This document shows, piece after piece, positions 26,201 through 33,920 of a stretch of DNA of 64,000 nt. This stretch comes from Pseudomonas sp. B6002 (GTDB lineage Bacteria; Pseudomonadota; Gammaproteobacteria; Pseudomonadales; Pseudomonadaceae): the NCBI RefSeq assembly GCF_013385985.1, contig NZ_JACAOY010000009.1:27556-91555 (forward strand), in the 5' to 3' direction. The notes beneath the pieces were generated by a model. That model was not told where the DNA came from, ran no database searches, and saw only the letters and a list, made by a program, of their open reading frames with translations. Numbering within the stretch: position 1 is the first letter of the stretch; the number at the start of each line of letters is the position of its first letter. Position numbers and translations under genes: made by a program.

Positions 26201-26598
26201 TCATCGTGATCTCGGCCAATGCCTTTACCGACGACCGCGAACGCGGTATCGCGGCTGCCTGCAACGACTACCTGGCCAAGCCGGTGCGCACGCCGGAACT
26301 GCTCGGGCGCCTGCAAACACATCTGGGCCTGGAGTGGCTGCGGCGCACTCAAAGCCGTGTGCCGCCTGCGCCACCCAGCGTGCTGCCCAGCCCCGAAGAC
26401 CTCGCCGCCCTCGCCGAACTCAGCGCCATCGGCTATGTGCGCGGCCTGCACGAACGACTCGACACGATCCTTGTACAAACTCCCGACGCCGCGCCTTTCA
26501 TCAGCAAAGTGCGCGGTTTGCTCAAGGGCTTTCGCCTGGATGAACTCAACCGAACCCTCAAGGAGGCCGTAGATGAATGCACTCACCCGCAGCACTGA
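23215..26598 (+). CDS. NCS1 permease-hybrid histidine kinase fusion (transporter-like sensor)
   Basis: 1127 residues from a GTG at 23215 with GGAG 9 nt upstream. Residues 15-490 are an NCS1 purine/pyrimidine/hydantoin-type permease: RRDYNTWVADETMEDYALRY, then about twelve hydrophobic segments. Residues 505-545 are a Cys-rich module with eight Cys and a final His. Two more hydrophobic segments (about 565-640) follow. The kinase has its H-box SHELRTPLNSILGF at His687, an N-box around 795-805 (ILINLLGNAVNF), and DTGIGI and GVGLGLT loops. A receiver domain (about 922-1040) has phospho-acceptor Asp971 in LILMDLSMP. The last 70 residues are helical, of unclear role. It is comparable in layout to CbrA, which uses an SSSF carrier domain. 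It likely senses a nucleobase, hydantoin or ureide and controls the divergent urt operon through the next gene. Confidence 0.9.
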   Translation: MHPPPGTQRIVKIRRDYNTWVADETMEDYALRYTPKSFRKWSELRIANTALGAVSFLALEAIGGVLALSYGFTNTFWAILAISLVIFLTGLPISYYAARYGVDMDLLTRGAGFGYIGSTITSLIYASFTFLFFALEAAIMALALELYFHIPLAIAYVICSLLVIPLVAYGVTLISRLQLWTQPIWLLLLVLPYGFVAWKNPDAFSDWTSFVGRSGEGGGFNLLAFCAACTVALSLVTQIGEQVDYLRFLPEKTAANRKRWWAALLCAGPGWIIPGALKMFAGAFLAFLALQHEIPMERAAEPTQMYLVAFRYVFSSPEWALGAMVLFVFISQMKINLTNAYAGSLAWSNFFARITHSHPGRVVWLVFNVAIALMLMELGVFDVIDQVLGLYANVAIAWIGTLVADLVINKPLGLSPKHIEFKRAHLYDINPVGVGSMLIASLLSILAHFGLFGALAQAAPPFVALGTALVMAPLLAWLTGGKYYIARTSDVQLIHPVAPATHAVCGLCSNPFETADMAFCPAYSTPICSLCCSLDARCGDRCKPHARLVTQFEGVLRWLLPNTMMPRLHTRLAHYLGLLLALVLMLAGALALIYVQAAQGLPHSETLYQAFFKAFLTLSVLAAVLAWWVVLTRESRGVAQQESDRQTLLLMQEIDAHSLTDQALQQAKEASEAANAAKSRYVTGLSHELRTPLNSILGFTQILQRDSAMPEQHQDALATILRSGSHLVSLIDGLLDVAKIEAGKLRLELTEIPFPELLHDLEQMFTPQAQDKGLRFRLDCAGNIPAVVRGDEKRVRQILINLLGNAVNFTDSGEVCLRVSYRRETANFEIIDTGIGIDPGQLERIFQPFERGDLMRQDKGVGLGLTITRMLTALMGGELRVTSELDKGTCFQVRLFLSQVRAPQAVVHVEHDIIGYLGSRRRILVVDDHVDHRKVLSGMLTPLGFEVIQASNGQDAIRQVALLAPDLILMDLSMPTLDGYETSRLIRRNALSTAPIIVISANAFTDDRERGIAAACNDYLAKPVRTPELLGRLQTHLGLEWLRRTQSRVPPAPPSVLPSPEDLAALAELSAIGYVRGLHERLDTILVQTPDAAPFISKVRGLLKGFRLDELNRTLKEAVDECTHPQH

Positions 26599-27238
26599 AC
26601 CTGGCGTGGTGCTGATCGTCGATGACACGCCGGACAACCTGGCGATGTTGTCCGATGCCCTCGACGACGCCGGCTACATGGTGCTGGTGGCCCTCGATGG
26701 CCTCAGCGCATTGAACCGCGTACAGCGCCGCCGCCCGGACCTGATCCTGCTCGACGCGATGATGCCGGGCCTGGACGGTTTCGAGACCTGTCGCCGGCTC
26801 AAGGCCCAACCGGCCAGCGCGGACATCCCGGTGGTGTTCATGACCGGGCTGACTGACAGCAAGCATGTGGTGCAGGGGTTTGAAGTGGGTGGCAGCGACT
26901 ACGTGACCAAGCCGATCCAGACCGACGAGGTGCTGGCACGGGTGGCAGCGCATTTGCGCACCTCGCGCATTTTGCTGTCGGCGCGGGAGGCCAGGCAGCC
27001 GAGTGTGCTGACGCTGGAGGATGAGCCGGCGCACCGCTTGTTATCGGCGCGGTTTGCGTTGACGGAACGGGAGGTGGAGGTGCTGCGCTGGGTGGCGTGC
27101 GGCAAGACCAATCGGGACATCGGCGATATTTTGGGGTTGAGCCCGAGGACGGTAAACAAGCACCTGGAGCATGTGTATGTGAAGCTCGGCGTGGAGACCC
27201 GCACCGCTGCCACCTCCGTAGCGTTGGCTGCGATCTGA
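26573..27238 (+). CDS. LuxR/NarL-type response regulator paired with the NCS1 sensor kinase
   Basis: 221 residues. The receiver domain (about 8-125) has the acidic pair in VLIVDDTPDN, phospho-acceptor Asp61 in LILLDAMMPGLDGFE, and the conserved Lys in YVTKPIQ near 108. A LuxR helix-turn-helix occupies about residues 158-215 (LTEREVEVLRWVACGKTNRDI). Its start lies 26 bp inside the kinase gene, so the two are co-translated partners. It probably binds the TACGTCA sites upstream of urtA. A REP pair follows the stop. The family and pairing are secure; the target is inferred. Confidence 0.9.
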   Translation: MNALTRSTEPGVVLIVDDTPDNLAMLSDALDDAGYMVLVALDGLSALNRVQRRRPDLILLDAMMPGLDGFETCRRLKAQPASADIPVVFMTGLTDSKHVVQGFEVGGSDYVTKPIQTDEVLARVAAHLRTSRILLSAREARQPSVLTLEDEPAHRLLSARFALTEREVEVLRWVACGKTNRDIGDILGLSPRTVNKHLEHVYVKLGVETRTAATSVALAAI

Positions 27239-27241
27239 CCC

Positions 27242-27295
27242 CTGTAGGAGCCGGCTTGCCGGCGGTGGCGATCTCACGGGCGCCATCGCCGGCAA
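27242..27295. repeat. Truncated REPIN, TGTAGGAGC type
   Basis: A full left arm (CTGTAGGAGCCGGCTTGCCGGCGGTGGC) is followed after a very short spacer by only part of the right arm (GCCATCGCCGGCAA), which breaks off. It looks like a decayed element just after the response-regulator stop. Confidence 0.75.
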
Positions 27296-27319
27296 TGTTG
27301 CGTCGGCTGCGATTTAGAA

Positions 27320-27411
27320 ATGTGGGAGCTGGCTTGCCTGCGATAGCGGTTGTTCAGCTTGCATCTTTGTTGGCTGATACTCCGCCATCGCAGGCAAGCC
27401 AGCTCCCACAT
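27320..27411. repeat. REPIN, GTGGGAGC type
   Basis: ATGTGGGAGCTGGCTTGCCT and its reverse complement at 27392-27411 flank about 50 bp. It lies between the convergent response-regulator and IclR genes, next to the truncated element of the other type. Confidence 0.9.
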
Positions 27412-27437
27412 TGGATGTTTATTGTTTGGGGGATTGA

Positions 27438-28268
27438 TTATCCGCCAAAGGTTTGTGAGGGGCGGCGCAGTGTGGGATCGAAGGGGTTGATCCGCGGCCC
27501 GATCGCCGCCGCTTCGCGCTTGAGCAACTCCACCACCATTGGCAACCGGCTCGGCCCCAGCCGGTCGCTGATGGTCGCCACACTCAAGGCCGCCACCGCG
27601 TGACCATCGCGGTTGAGGATCGGCACTGCCAACCCCGCCATGCCTTCCAGCACACCGGTATTGCGCGCCGCGTAACCCAGGGTGCGTACGTTCTCTACCT
27701 CCGAACGCAACAACACTTCGTCATACAGGTGGAAATCCTTGAGCCGTGGCAGGTTGTAGCGAATCACCGTTTCACGCTCTTCCTCCGGCAAAAACGCCAG
27801 GATCGCCAGGCTGCCCTGCCCCACGCCCAATGCCACGCGCCCGCCAATATCGCCGGTGAAGGTGCGGATCGGGTACGGGCCTTCGCTGCGGTCCAGGCAG
27901 ATCGCGTCAAACCCCGAGCGCGCCAGCAGGAACAGCGAGTCCCCCAGCGATGCACTGAGGCGCAACATGCTCGGCCGCACCAGGTCGCGCAGGTTGCCGG
28001 TCTTGCCCGCATTGGCCGCCAGGGCGAAGAACTCCAGGCTCAGGCGATAGCGCTTGCTGCGTGCGTCCTGCTCGACCATGCCTTCGTCCATCAGGCTGCG
28101 CAGCAAGCGGTGAGTGGTCGGTTGCGACAAACCGACCTGCTGCGCCAATTGGGTCACACGCTCGCCGCCCTCCGGCACCTCACCCAGGGTGCGCAGCAGT
28201 GCAAACAGCCGGGACACCCCACCGACACCGACTTCCCTGGCGTTTTCGTTTCGTTCATTGGAATCCAT
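27438..28268 (-). CDS. IclR-family transcriptional regulator
   Basis: 276 residues. The N-terminal winged helix-turn-helix holds VSRLFALLRTLGEV and RVTQLAQQVGLSQPTTHRLL (about residues 38-57). The C-terminal IclR effector domain has ICLDRSEGPYPIRTFTGDIG near 125 and ends with a conserved SVATISDRLG helix. IclR proteins sense small aromatic or carboxylic metabolites. It is divergent from the ABC importer/dehydrogenase operon at 28513 across a 244-bp promoter region, so it is the probable regulator of that operon. Confidence 0.88.
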   Translation of the reverse strand: MDSNERNENAREVGVGGVSRLFALLRTLGEVPEGGERVTQLAQQVGLSQPTTHRLLRSLMDEGMVEQDARSKRYRLSLEFFALAANAGKTGNLRDLVRPSMLRLSASLGDSLFLLARSGFDAICLDRSEGPYPIRTFTGDIGGRVALGVGQGSLAILAFLPEEERETVIRYNLPRLKDFHLYDEVLLRSEVENVRTLGYAARNTGVLEGMAGLAVPILNRDGHAVAALSVATISDRLGPSRLPMVVELLKREAAAIGPRINPFDPTLRRPSQTFGG

Positions 28269-28462
28269 AACAACAGATCTCCTGGTAAATTCCGGTGAGT
28301 GAATAAAACTGAAAATAGTAGTCCGTTCAGTGAAATTCTATCTTTCGCCCATCCTAGTCTTCGTCCTAATCTGCGTCCACCAGGGGCGAAATGAACAACA
28401 ACCGGCAGCCGACTAAAAGATCGAGCGCCACCGCACCCGCAACACTCTTTTCGCATCTGCCC

Positions 28463-28473
28463 AAAACAACAAA
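28463..28473 (+). promoter_or_regulatory. CA-rich Hfq/Crc-type motif before ABC importer operon
   Basis: AAAACAACAAA lies 40 nt upstream of the ATG at 28513. It matches the AANAANAA pattern used by Hfq/Crc, which would subject the catabolic operon to carbon catabolite control. Further from the start than usual. Confidence 0.35.
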
Positions 28474-28512
28474 GCGCGTGTCGACGCGACTTAAAAAAGG
28501 TGGAACGCAACC

Positions 28513-29541
28513 ATGGCATTTCTCCAACTCAACGCCTTGAGCAAACGCTACGGCGCCGTCGATGCGGTGGTCGCCACCGACCTTGCGGTGGAAAAAGGCG
28601 AGTTCGTGTCCCTGCTCGGCCCGTCGGGCTGCGGCAAGACCACCACCCTGCAAATGATTGCCGGCTTCGTTGACGTGAGCGGCGGGCAGATCCTGCTCGA
28701 CGGCCGTGACATCACCCACGCCAAGCCCGCCAGCCGTGGCCTGGGGGTGGTGTTCCAGAGCTACGCGCTGTTCCCCCACATGAGCGTGCGTGACAACGTC
28801 GCCTTCGGCCTGAAGATGCGCAAAGTGCCCGCCGCCGAGATCGCCGCCAAGGTCAAGACCGTGCTGGAACTGGTGCGCCTGGCGCCCCACGCCGAACGCT
28901 ACCCGCGCGAGTTGTCCGGTGGTCAGCGCCAGCGCGTGGCCCTCGCCCGTGCCCTGGTAATCGAGCCGCCGGTGCTGCTGCTCGATGAACCGCTGTCCAA
29001 CCTCGACGCCAACCTGCGCGAAGAGATGCAGTTTGAAATCCGTCGCATCCAGTGCGCGGTGGGCATCACCACCCTGATGGTCACCCATGACCAGGCCGAA
29101 GCGCTGTCCATCAGCGACCGCGTGGTGGTCATGCAGGCCGGCCGCGTGACCCAGGTGGATGCGCCCTACAAGCTGTATGAACACCCACGCACGCGGTTCA
29201 TCTCGGACTTCGTCGGCAAGGCCAACCTGCTGTCCGGCGACTACGACCAGCTGGGCGTGCCGCAAGTGCGTCACGAAAGCGGCCACGGCGAGCTGACCCT
29301 CAGCCTGCGCCCGGAAAAAATCCAGCTGGTGGATACAGGTCACGGTCGCCTGCAAGGCAAGGTCCTCGACCGCTACTTCTTCGGCAGCCAGTGGCTGTAC
29401 CGCATTCACACCCTGCTGGGCGAAATCACCGTGGTGCGCAGCAACGACGGCAGCGCGCCGCTGGGCTGCGGCGCCCTCGTGGGCCTGGACTGGCAGGCTG
29501 ACCTGCTGCGCGTGCTGGCCACCGATGAGGTGCGCGCATGA
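28513..29541 (+). CDS. ABC importer ATP-binding protein, PotA-like
   Basis: 342 residues. Walker A LLGPSGCGKTTTLQMIAGF near residue 35, signature ELSGGQRQRVALARAL near 135, Walker B PVLLLDEPLSNLDANLRE near 155, and a C-terminal TOBE domain (about 250-342). This is the spermidine/putrescine/thiamine-type importer ATPase. It overlaps the first permease by 4 bp. Together with the two permeases and the binding protein at 33921 it makes a complete importer, with the dehydrogenase genes placed in the middle of the operon. Confidence 0.9.
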   Translation: MAFLQLNALSKRYGAVDAVVATDLAVEKGEFVSLLGPSGCGKTTTLQMIAGFVDVSGGQILLDGRDITHAKPASRGLGVVFQSYALFPHMSVRDNVAFGLKMRKVPAAEIAAKVKTVLELVRLAPHAERYPRELSGGQRQRVALARALVIEPPVLLLDEPLSNLDANLREEMQFEIRRIQCAVGITTLMVTHDQAEALSISDRVVVMQAGRVTQVDAPYKLYEHPRTRFISDFVGKANLLSGDYDQLGVPQVRHESGHGELTLSLRPEKIQLVDTGHGRLQGKVLDRYFFGSQWLYRIHTLLGEITVVRSNDGSAPLGCGALVGLDWQADLLRVLATDEVRA

Positions 29542-30383
29542 GCCGGGGCTACCTGTTGTCGCTGCCGGCCCTGGCGCTGTTCACCGGGCTGCTGGTATTG
29601 CCGCTGCTCATGACCCTGGTGCTGTCGTTCAACGTGTTCGACTACCAGGTGGGGGTGAAGGCGGATGAATGGACCCTGGCCCACTACCTGTCGCTGTTCA
29701 GCGATGCGTACTTCTACGAAATCTTCTGGCGCACGTTCTGGATCAGCGCGCTGGTGACCCTGCTGTGCGTGGTGATCGGCGTGCCCGAGGCCTACATCCT
29801 CAGCCGCATGGGCACCCCGTGGCGCTCGATTTTCCTGATCCTGATCCTCACGCCGCTACTGATCTCAGTGGTGGTGCGCGCCTTCGGCTGGAGCCTGTTG
29901 CTCGGCGCCGACGGGTTGGTCAACCAGGTGATCCAGGCCTTGGGCGGGCGCCCGATGAAACTGCTGTACACGCCCTTTGCGGTGGTGATCGCGCTGGTGC
30001 ACGTGATGCTGCCGTTCATGATCATCCCGGTGTGGACGTCCTTGCAGAAGCTCGACCCGTCGGCCGAACAGGCGGCGTTGTCCCTCGGCGCGAGCCAGGC
30101 CACGGTGATGCGCAAGATCGTGCTGCCGCAGGTGATGCCCGGTGTGCTGTCCGGCACCTTGATCGTGTTCGGCCTGGCCGCCAGTTCGTTCGCGATCCCC
30201 GGCCTGCTCGGCGGGCGTCGCCTGAAGATGGTCGCCACGGTGGTGTACGACCAGTACCTCTCGGAACTCAACTGGCCCATGGGCGCGACCATCGCGGTGG
30301 TGCTGCTGTTGGTCAACCTGCTGATCATGCTGAGCTGGAACCGCATGGTCGAACGCCGCTACAAAAAGTCCCTGGGGGTTTAA
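29538..30383 (+). CDS. ABC importer permease, PotB-like
   Basis: 281 residues with six predicted membrane segments. The EAA-type cytoplasmic loop is at about residues 175-200 (EQAALSLGASQATVMRKIVLPQ). It is typical of the first permease of polyamine/opine-type importers. The start overlaps the ATPase stop (ATGA), and the second permease begins 4 bp after its stop. Confidence 0.9.
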   Translation: MSRGYLLSLPALALFTGLLVLPLLMTLVLSFNVFDYQVGVKADEWTLAHYLSLFSDAYFYEIFWRTFWISALVTLLCVVIGVPEAYILSRMGTPWRSIFLILILTPLLISVVVRAFGWSLLLGADGLVNQVIQALGGRPMKLLYTPFAVVIALVHVMLPFMIIPVWTSLQKLDPSAEQAALSLGASQATVMRKIVLPQVMPGVLSGTLIVFGLAASSFAIPGLLGGRRLKMVATVVYDQYLSELNWPMGATIAVVLLLVNLLIMLSWNRMVERRYKKSLGV

Positions 30384-30387
30384 GCGC

Positions 30388-31182
30388 ATGTCCAGAAACG
30401 GTCCTTTGGCCCTCGGCTTCCACGGCCTGGTGGTGCTGTTCATGATGGCGCCACTGGTGGTGGTGTGCCTGGTGGCCTTCACCCCGGAAAACACCTTGAG
30501 CATTCCAACGTCGGGCTTCTCCCTGCGCTGGTTCCGTGCGGTGTTCGAGCGCGCTGACTTTATCCAGGCGTTCTATAACAGTCTGATCCTGGCCTTTACC
30601 GCCGCCAGCCTGGCGACGTTGATTGCCGTGCCGGCGGCCCTGGCGATCAGCCGCTACCAGTTCCCGGGGCGCAACTTTTTCAGCGCCCTGTTCCTGTCGC
30701 CGATCATCATCCCGCACCTGGTGCTGGGCGTGGCGATGCTGCGCCTGTTCGCCCTGATGGGCGTCAATGGCAGCTTCACCTGGTTGATGCTGGCTCACGT
30801 GGTGATCATCACCCCCTACGTGCTGCGCCTGGTATTGGCGGCCGCCATCGGCATTGATCGCAGTGCCGAGCAGGCCGCCGAATCCCTCGGTGCCAGCCGC
30901 TTTACGCTGTTTCGCCAGATCACCTTGCCGATGATCCTGCCCGGTGTGGCAGGCGGCTGGTTGCTGGCGTTCATCAACAGTTTCGATGAGGTGACGCTGT
31001 CGATCTTTGTCAGCTCGCCGGCCACGCAAACTCTGCCGGTGCGCATGTACGTGTACGCCACCGAGTCCATCGACCCGATGATGGCCGCCGTTTCCGCGCT
31101 GGTGATTGCGCTGACCGCCGCGACCATGATCCTGCTGGACCGGGTCTACGGCCTGGACCGTGTGTTGGTGGGGAAACACTGA
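30388..31182 (+). CDS. ABC importer permease, PotC-like
   Basis: 264 residues, six membrane segments, with an EAA loop at about 155-180 (EQAAESLGASRFTLFRQITL). It would form the channel with the preceding permease. Its TGA overlaps the ATG of the ferredoxin-like gene (TGATG), so transporter and dehydrogenase subunits are translated as one unit. Confidence 0.9.
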   Translation: MSRNGPLALGFHGLVVLFMMAPLVVVCLVAFTPENTLSIPTSGFSLRWFRAVFERADFIQAFYNSLILAFTAASLATLIAVPAALAISRYQFPGRNFFSALFLSPIIIPHLVLGVAMLRLFALMGVNGSFTWLMLAHVVIITPYVLRLVLAAAIGIDRSAEQAAESLGASRFTLFRQITLPMILPGVAGGWLLAFINSFDEVTLSIFVSSPATQTLPVRMYVYATESIDPMMAAVSALVIALTAATMILLDRVYGLDRVLVGKH

Positions 31183-31472
31183 TGGCTTTGTTCAAACGCT
31201 TGGCCGAGACCGGGCGCCCTGCCCTGGCCTTCACCCTCGATGGGCAACCGGCGACCGGCTTGCTCGGCGACACCGTACTCACCGCCGTACTGACCTGCGC
31301 CGAGCACCTGCGGGGCAGCGATTTCAGTGCCGAACGGCGCGCCGGTTTCTGCCTGATGGGCGCCTGCCAGGATTGCTGGGTACGGCTTGCCGATGGCCGG
31401 CGCGTGCGTGCGTGCTCGACCCTGCTGGAAGCCGGCCAGGCGATCAGCCGCGCCCCGGGGCGTCAGCCATGA
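31182..31472 (+). CDS. (2Fe-2S)-binding protein, HcnA/opine-oxidase small-subunit-like
   Basis: 96 residues. The cysteine pattern GFCLMGACQDCWVRL (about residues 54-68), then RACST near 76, is the plant-type [2Fe-2S] arrangement found in HcnA, SoxA-like and proline/hydroxyproline dehydrogenase gamma subunits. It would shuttle electrons between the two flavoprotein subunits that follow. Start and stop overlap both neighbours. As part of an amino-acid dehydrogenase rather than HCN synthase it is best read from the ABC importer context. Confidence 0.85.
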   Translation: MALFKRLAETGRPALAFTLDGQPATGLLGDTVLTAVLTCAEHLRGSDFSAERRAGFCLMGACQDCWVRLADGRRVRACSTLLEAGQAISRAPGRQP

Positions 31473-32812
31473 AGCCGGTGGTGATTGTGGGCGCAGGCCC
31501 GGCCGGCATCAGCGCGGCGCGCACCTTGCTCGACCATGGCATCACACCGTGCCTGGTGGATGAAAGCGCGCGCGGCGGCGGTCAGATCTATCGTCGTCAA
31601 CCGCCGAATTTCCAGCGCTCGGCCAAGCAACTCTACGGTTTTGAAGCGGGCAAGGCCGAGGCCGTGCACCGCACCATGGACGAATTGGCGCCCTTGATCG
31701 ACTACCGCGCGGAAACCCTGGTGTGGAATGCCGAGGATGGCCGTCTCGACCTGCTCAAAAACGGCCGCGCCGAAAGCATCGAGTATTCGCAGCTCGTCGT
31801 CGCCACCGGCGCCACCGACCGTATCCTGCCGGTGCCGGGCTGGACCCTGCCCGGCGTGTACAGCCTGGGCGCGGCGCAGATCGCCCTGAAGTATCAAGGT
31901 TGCGCCATCGGCGAGCGCGTGGCGTTTTGTGGCAGCGGGCCGTTGCTGTATCTGGTGGCTTACCAATACGCCAAGGCCGGCGCCCAGGTGGTGGCGGTAC
32001 TCGACAGCGCGCCGTTCAGCGCGCAGTGCCGTGCATTGCCTGCGTTGCTCGGTCAACCGGCAACCTTGGCCAAAGGTTTGTATTACCGCGCATGGCTTAC
32101 TGCCCACGGCATTCCGGTGCACCAGGGCGCCACGCTTGCGCAGATTGACGGTGAGCAACGGGTCACCGGGATTCGCTGGGGTTCGCGCACCCTGGAATGC
32201 GATGCGGTGGCCTTCGCCCATGCCCTGCGCAGCGAGACGCAACTGGCGGACTTGCTCGGCTGTGAGTTCGCCTGGAACGCGTTAAATCGCGCTTGGCTGC
32301 CACAACGGGACAGCGCCGGACGCAGCAGCGTGAACGGCGTGTACCTGGCGGGCGATGGGGCCGGGATCATGGGCGCCGACGCCGCACAGATGGCCGGCGA
32401 GCGGGCAGCATTGGCGGTGCTGGAAGATTCGGGCATCGCAATTGACCAGCGCCGCACCGCCGTGCTCGAACAACAACTGGCCGGTATCCAGCGCTTTCGC
32501 CATGGCCTGGAAACCGCGTTCCCCTTCCCCGAACAGTGGGCCGCGCAGGCACCGGATAATTTGATCTTGTGCCGCTGCGAAGAGGTCAGCGTGGGCGATG
32601 TGCGCGCCGTGGTGGATGAAGGCCACTGGGAAATCAACCGGGTCAAGGCTCACTGCCGCGTCGGCATGGGCCGCTGCCAGGGGCGCATGTGCGGCATGGC
32701 GGCTGCCGAGATTGTGGCCGAGCGCAGTGGCCGGGGCATTGACGAGGTCGGCCGGTTGCGTGGCCAGGCCCCCATCAAGCCCCTGCCGTTTGGCGTGGAG
32801 GTGCAGCCATGA
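31469..32812 (+). CDS. FAD/[2Fe-2S] oxidoreductase, HcnB/opine-oxidase A-like subunit
   Basis: 447 residues from the ATG at 31469, which overlaps the previous stop (ATGA). FAD motif VVIVGAGPAGISAARTL is at about residues 3-19, a VVATGATDRILPVPGW block near 110, and an NAD-site-like GERVAFCGSGPLL near 147. The C-terminal BFD-like domain has ILCRCEEVSVGDV near 365 and CRVGMGRCQGRMC near 395. The same architecture occurs in HcnB, OoxA/NoxA opine oxidases and hydroxyproline dehydrogenases. It is the electron-accepting subunit of a membrane-associated amino-acid dehydrogenase. Confidence 0.86.
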   Translation: MKPVVIVGAGPAGISAARTLLDHGITPCLVDESARGGGQIYRRQPPNFQRSAKQLYGFEAGKAEAVHRTMDELAPLIDYRAETLVWNAEDGRLDLLKNGRAESIEYSQLVVATGATDRILPVPGWTLPGVYSLGAAQIALKYQGCAIGERVAFCGSGPLLYLVAYQYAKAGAQVVAVLDSAPFSAQCRALPALLGQPATLAKGLYYRAWLTAHGIPVHQGATLAQIDGEQRVTGIRWGSRTLECDAVAFAHALRSETQLADLLGCEFAWNALNRAWLPQRDSAGRSSVNGVYLAGDGAGIMGADAAQMAGERAALAVLEDSGIAIDQRRTAVLEQQLAGIQRFRHGLETAFPFPEQWAAQAPDNLILCRCEEVSVGDVRAVVDEGHWEINRVKAHCRVGMGRCQGRMCGMAAAEIVAERSGRGIDEVGRLRGQAPIKPLPFGVEVQP

Positions 32813-33906
32813 TCGACGTGATCGTACTGGGCGGCGGGATCGTCGGCGCCTCGGCGGCCTTGAGCCTGGCGCAGAAAGGTAAGCGTGTCGCACTGGTGGA
32901 GCGAGACTTCTGCGGCTCCCATTCCAGCGGCGTCAACTATGGCGGCGTGCGACGCCAGGGGCGGCCGTTACATCAGTTGCCGTTGTCGCAACGCGCCCAT
33001 GAACTGTGGGCAGACTTGCCGGGGCTGATCGGCATCGACGGCGAATACGTGCGCTCCGGGCATCTGAAACTGGCGCGCAGCCATGCCGATTTCGCCGCCT
33101 TGCAAGCCTATGCCGAACAGACCCGTGGCTTTGGCCTGGGCTTGCAGCTGCTCGATTACACCGAGCTGCGCGCACGTTTCCCGTGGGTGGGCGATATCGC
33201 CGTGGGCGCGTCGTTGTGCCCGGAAGACGGCCACGCCAACCCGCGCCTGGTGTCGCCGGCCTTCGCCCGTGAGGCGCAACGCTGCGGCGCCACGGTGTAC
33301 GAGCAGGCCGAAGTGGTCCGCATCGAACACGACGGCCGCCAATTCCAGGTGAGGTGCGCCAATGGCCTGCAGTTGCAAGCGCCGTGGCTGTTGAATTGCG
33401 CCGGCGCCTGGGCCGGGACCGTCGCCGCGCAGTTTGGCGAGCCGGTGCCGATCACCTCGGCGCACCCGGCCATGCTGGTGACCGAGCCGTTGCCGGTGGT
33501 GATGGACGTGAGCACCGGCGTGGAAGGCGGCGGCATTTATGCGCGGCAGGTCGCCCGGGGCAATTGCATCCTCGGCGGCGGTCGTGGCTTTGCCCTCGGC
33601 CCGCAGCAGGCCCGCCCTGGGCAAGCGGCGGTGCTGGAGATTTTGCGCAATGCCGGCGAGCTGTACCCGTTTCTCAAGGGGGCCCAGGCGATCCGCACCT
33701 GGAGCGGCACCGAAGGTTACCTCCCCGATCATGAACCGGTGATCGGCCCCAGCAGCACCCAACCCGGCCTGCTCCACGGTTTCGGCTTTGCCGGCGCCGG
33801 GTTCCAGCTCGGCCCCGCCGTCGGTGAAGCCCTGGCAGAGATCGTCTGCAGCGGGGCCAGCCGGCAACCCATCGAAGCGTTTTCCATCCGTCGTTTCCAA
33901 GCCTGA
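32809..33906 (+). CDS. FAD-dependent oxidoreductase (DAO fold), HcnC/opine-oxidase B-like catalytic subunit
   Basis: 365 residues. FAD motif DVIVLGGGIVGASAALSL is at residues 3-20, then RDFCGSHSSGVNYGGVRRQ near 33-51. The final GFGFAGAGFQLGPAVGEALAE near 325 is typical of glycine-oxidase/HcnC-type proteins. It would oxidise the amine carbon of an amino acid or N-substituted amino acid (opine). It overlaps the previous subunit by 4 bp. The trio 31182-33906 forms one heteromeric dehydrogenase whose substrate is presumably imported by the surrounding ABC system. Confidence 0.87.
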   Translation: MIDVIVLGGGIVGASAALSLAQKGKRVALVERDFCGSHSSGVNYGGVRRQGRPLHQLPLSQRAHELWADLPGLIGIDGEYVRSGHLKLARSHADFAALQAYAEQTRGFGLGLQLLDYTELRARFPWVGDIAVGASLCPEDGHANPRLVSPAFAREAQRCGATVYEQAEVVRIEHDGRQFQVRCANGLQLQAPWLLNCAGAWAGTVAAQFGEPVPITSAHPAMLVTEPLPVVMDVSTGVEGGGIYARQVARGNCILGGGRGFALGPQQARPGQAAVLEILRNAGELYPFLKGAQAIRTWSGTEGYLPDHEPVIGPSSTQPGLLHGFGFAGAGFQLGPAVGEALAEIVCSGASRQPIEAFSIRRFQA

Positions 33907-33920
33907 GAGGAAAAACATCC

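Noticed and set aside
31182-33906. hcnABC hydrogen cyanide synthase
   Set aside because: The subunit layout matches, but the genes are nested in an ABC importer operon under IclR; opine/amino-acid dehydrogenases share the same architecture, so cyanide production is not claimed.
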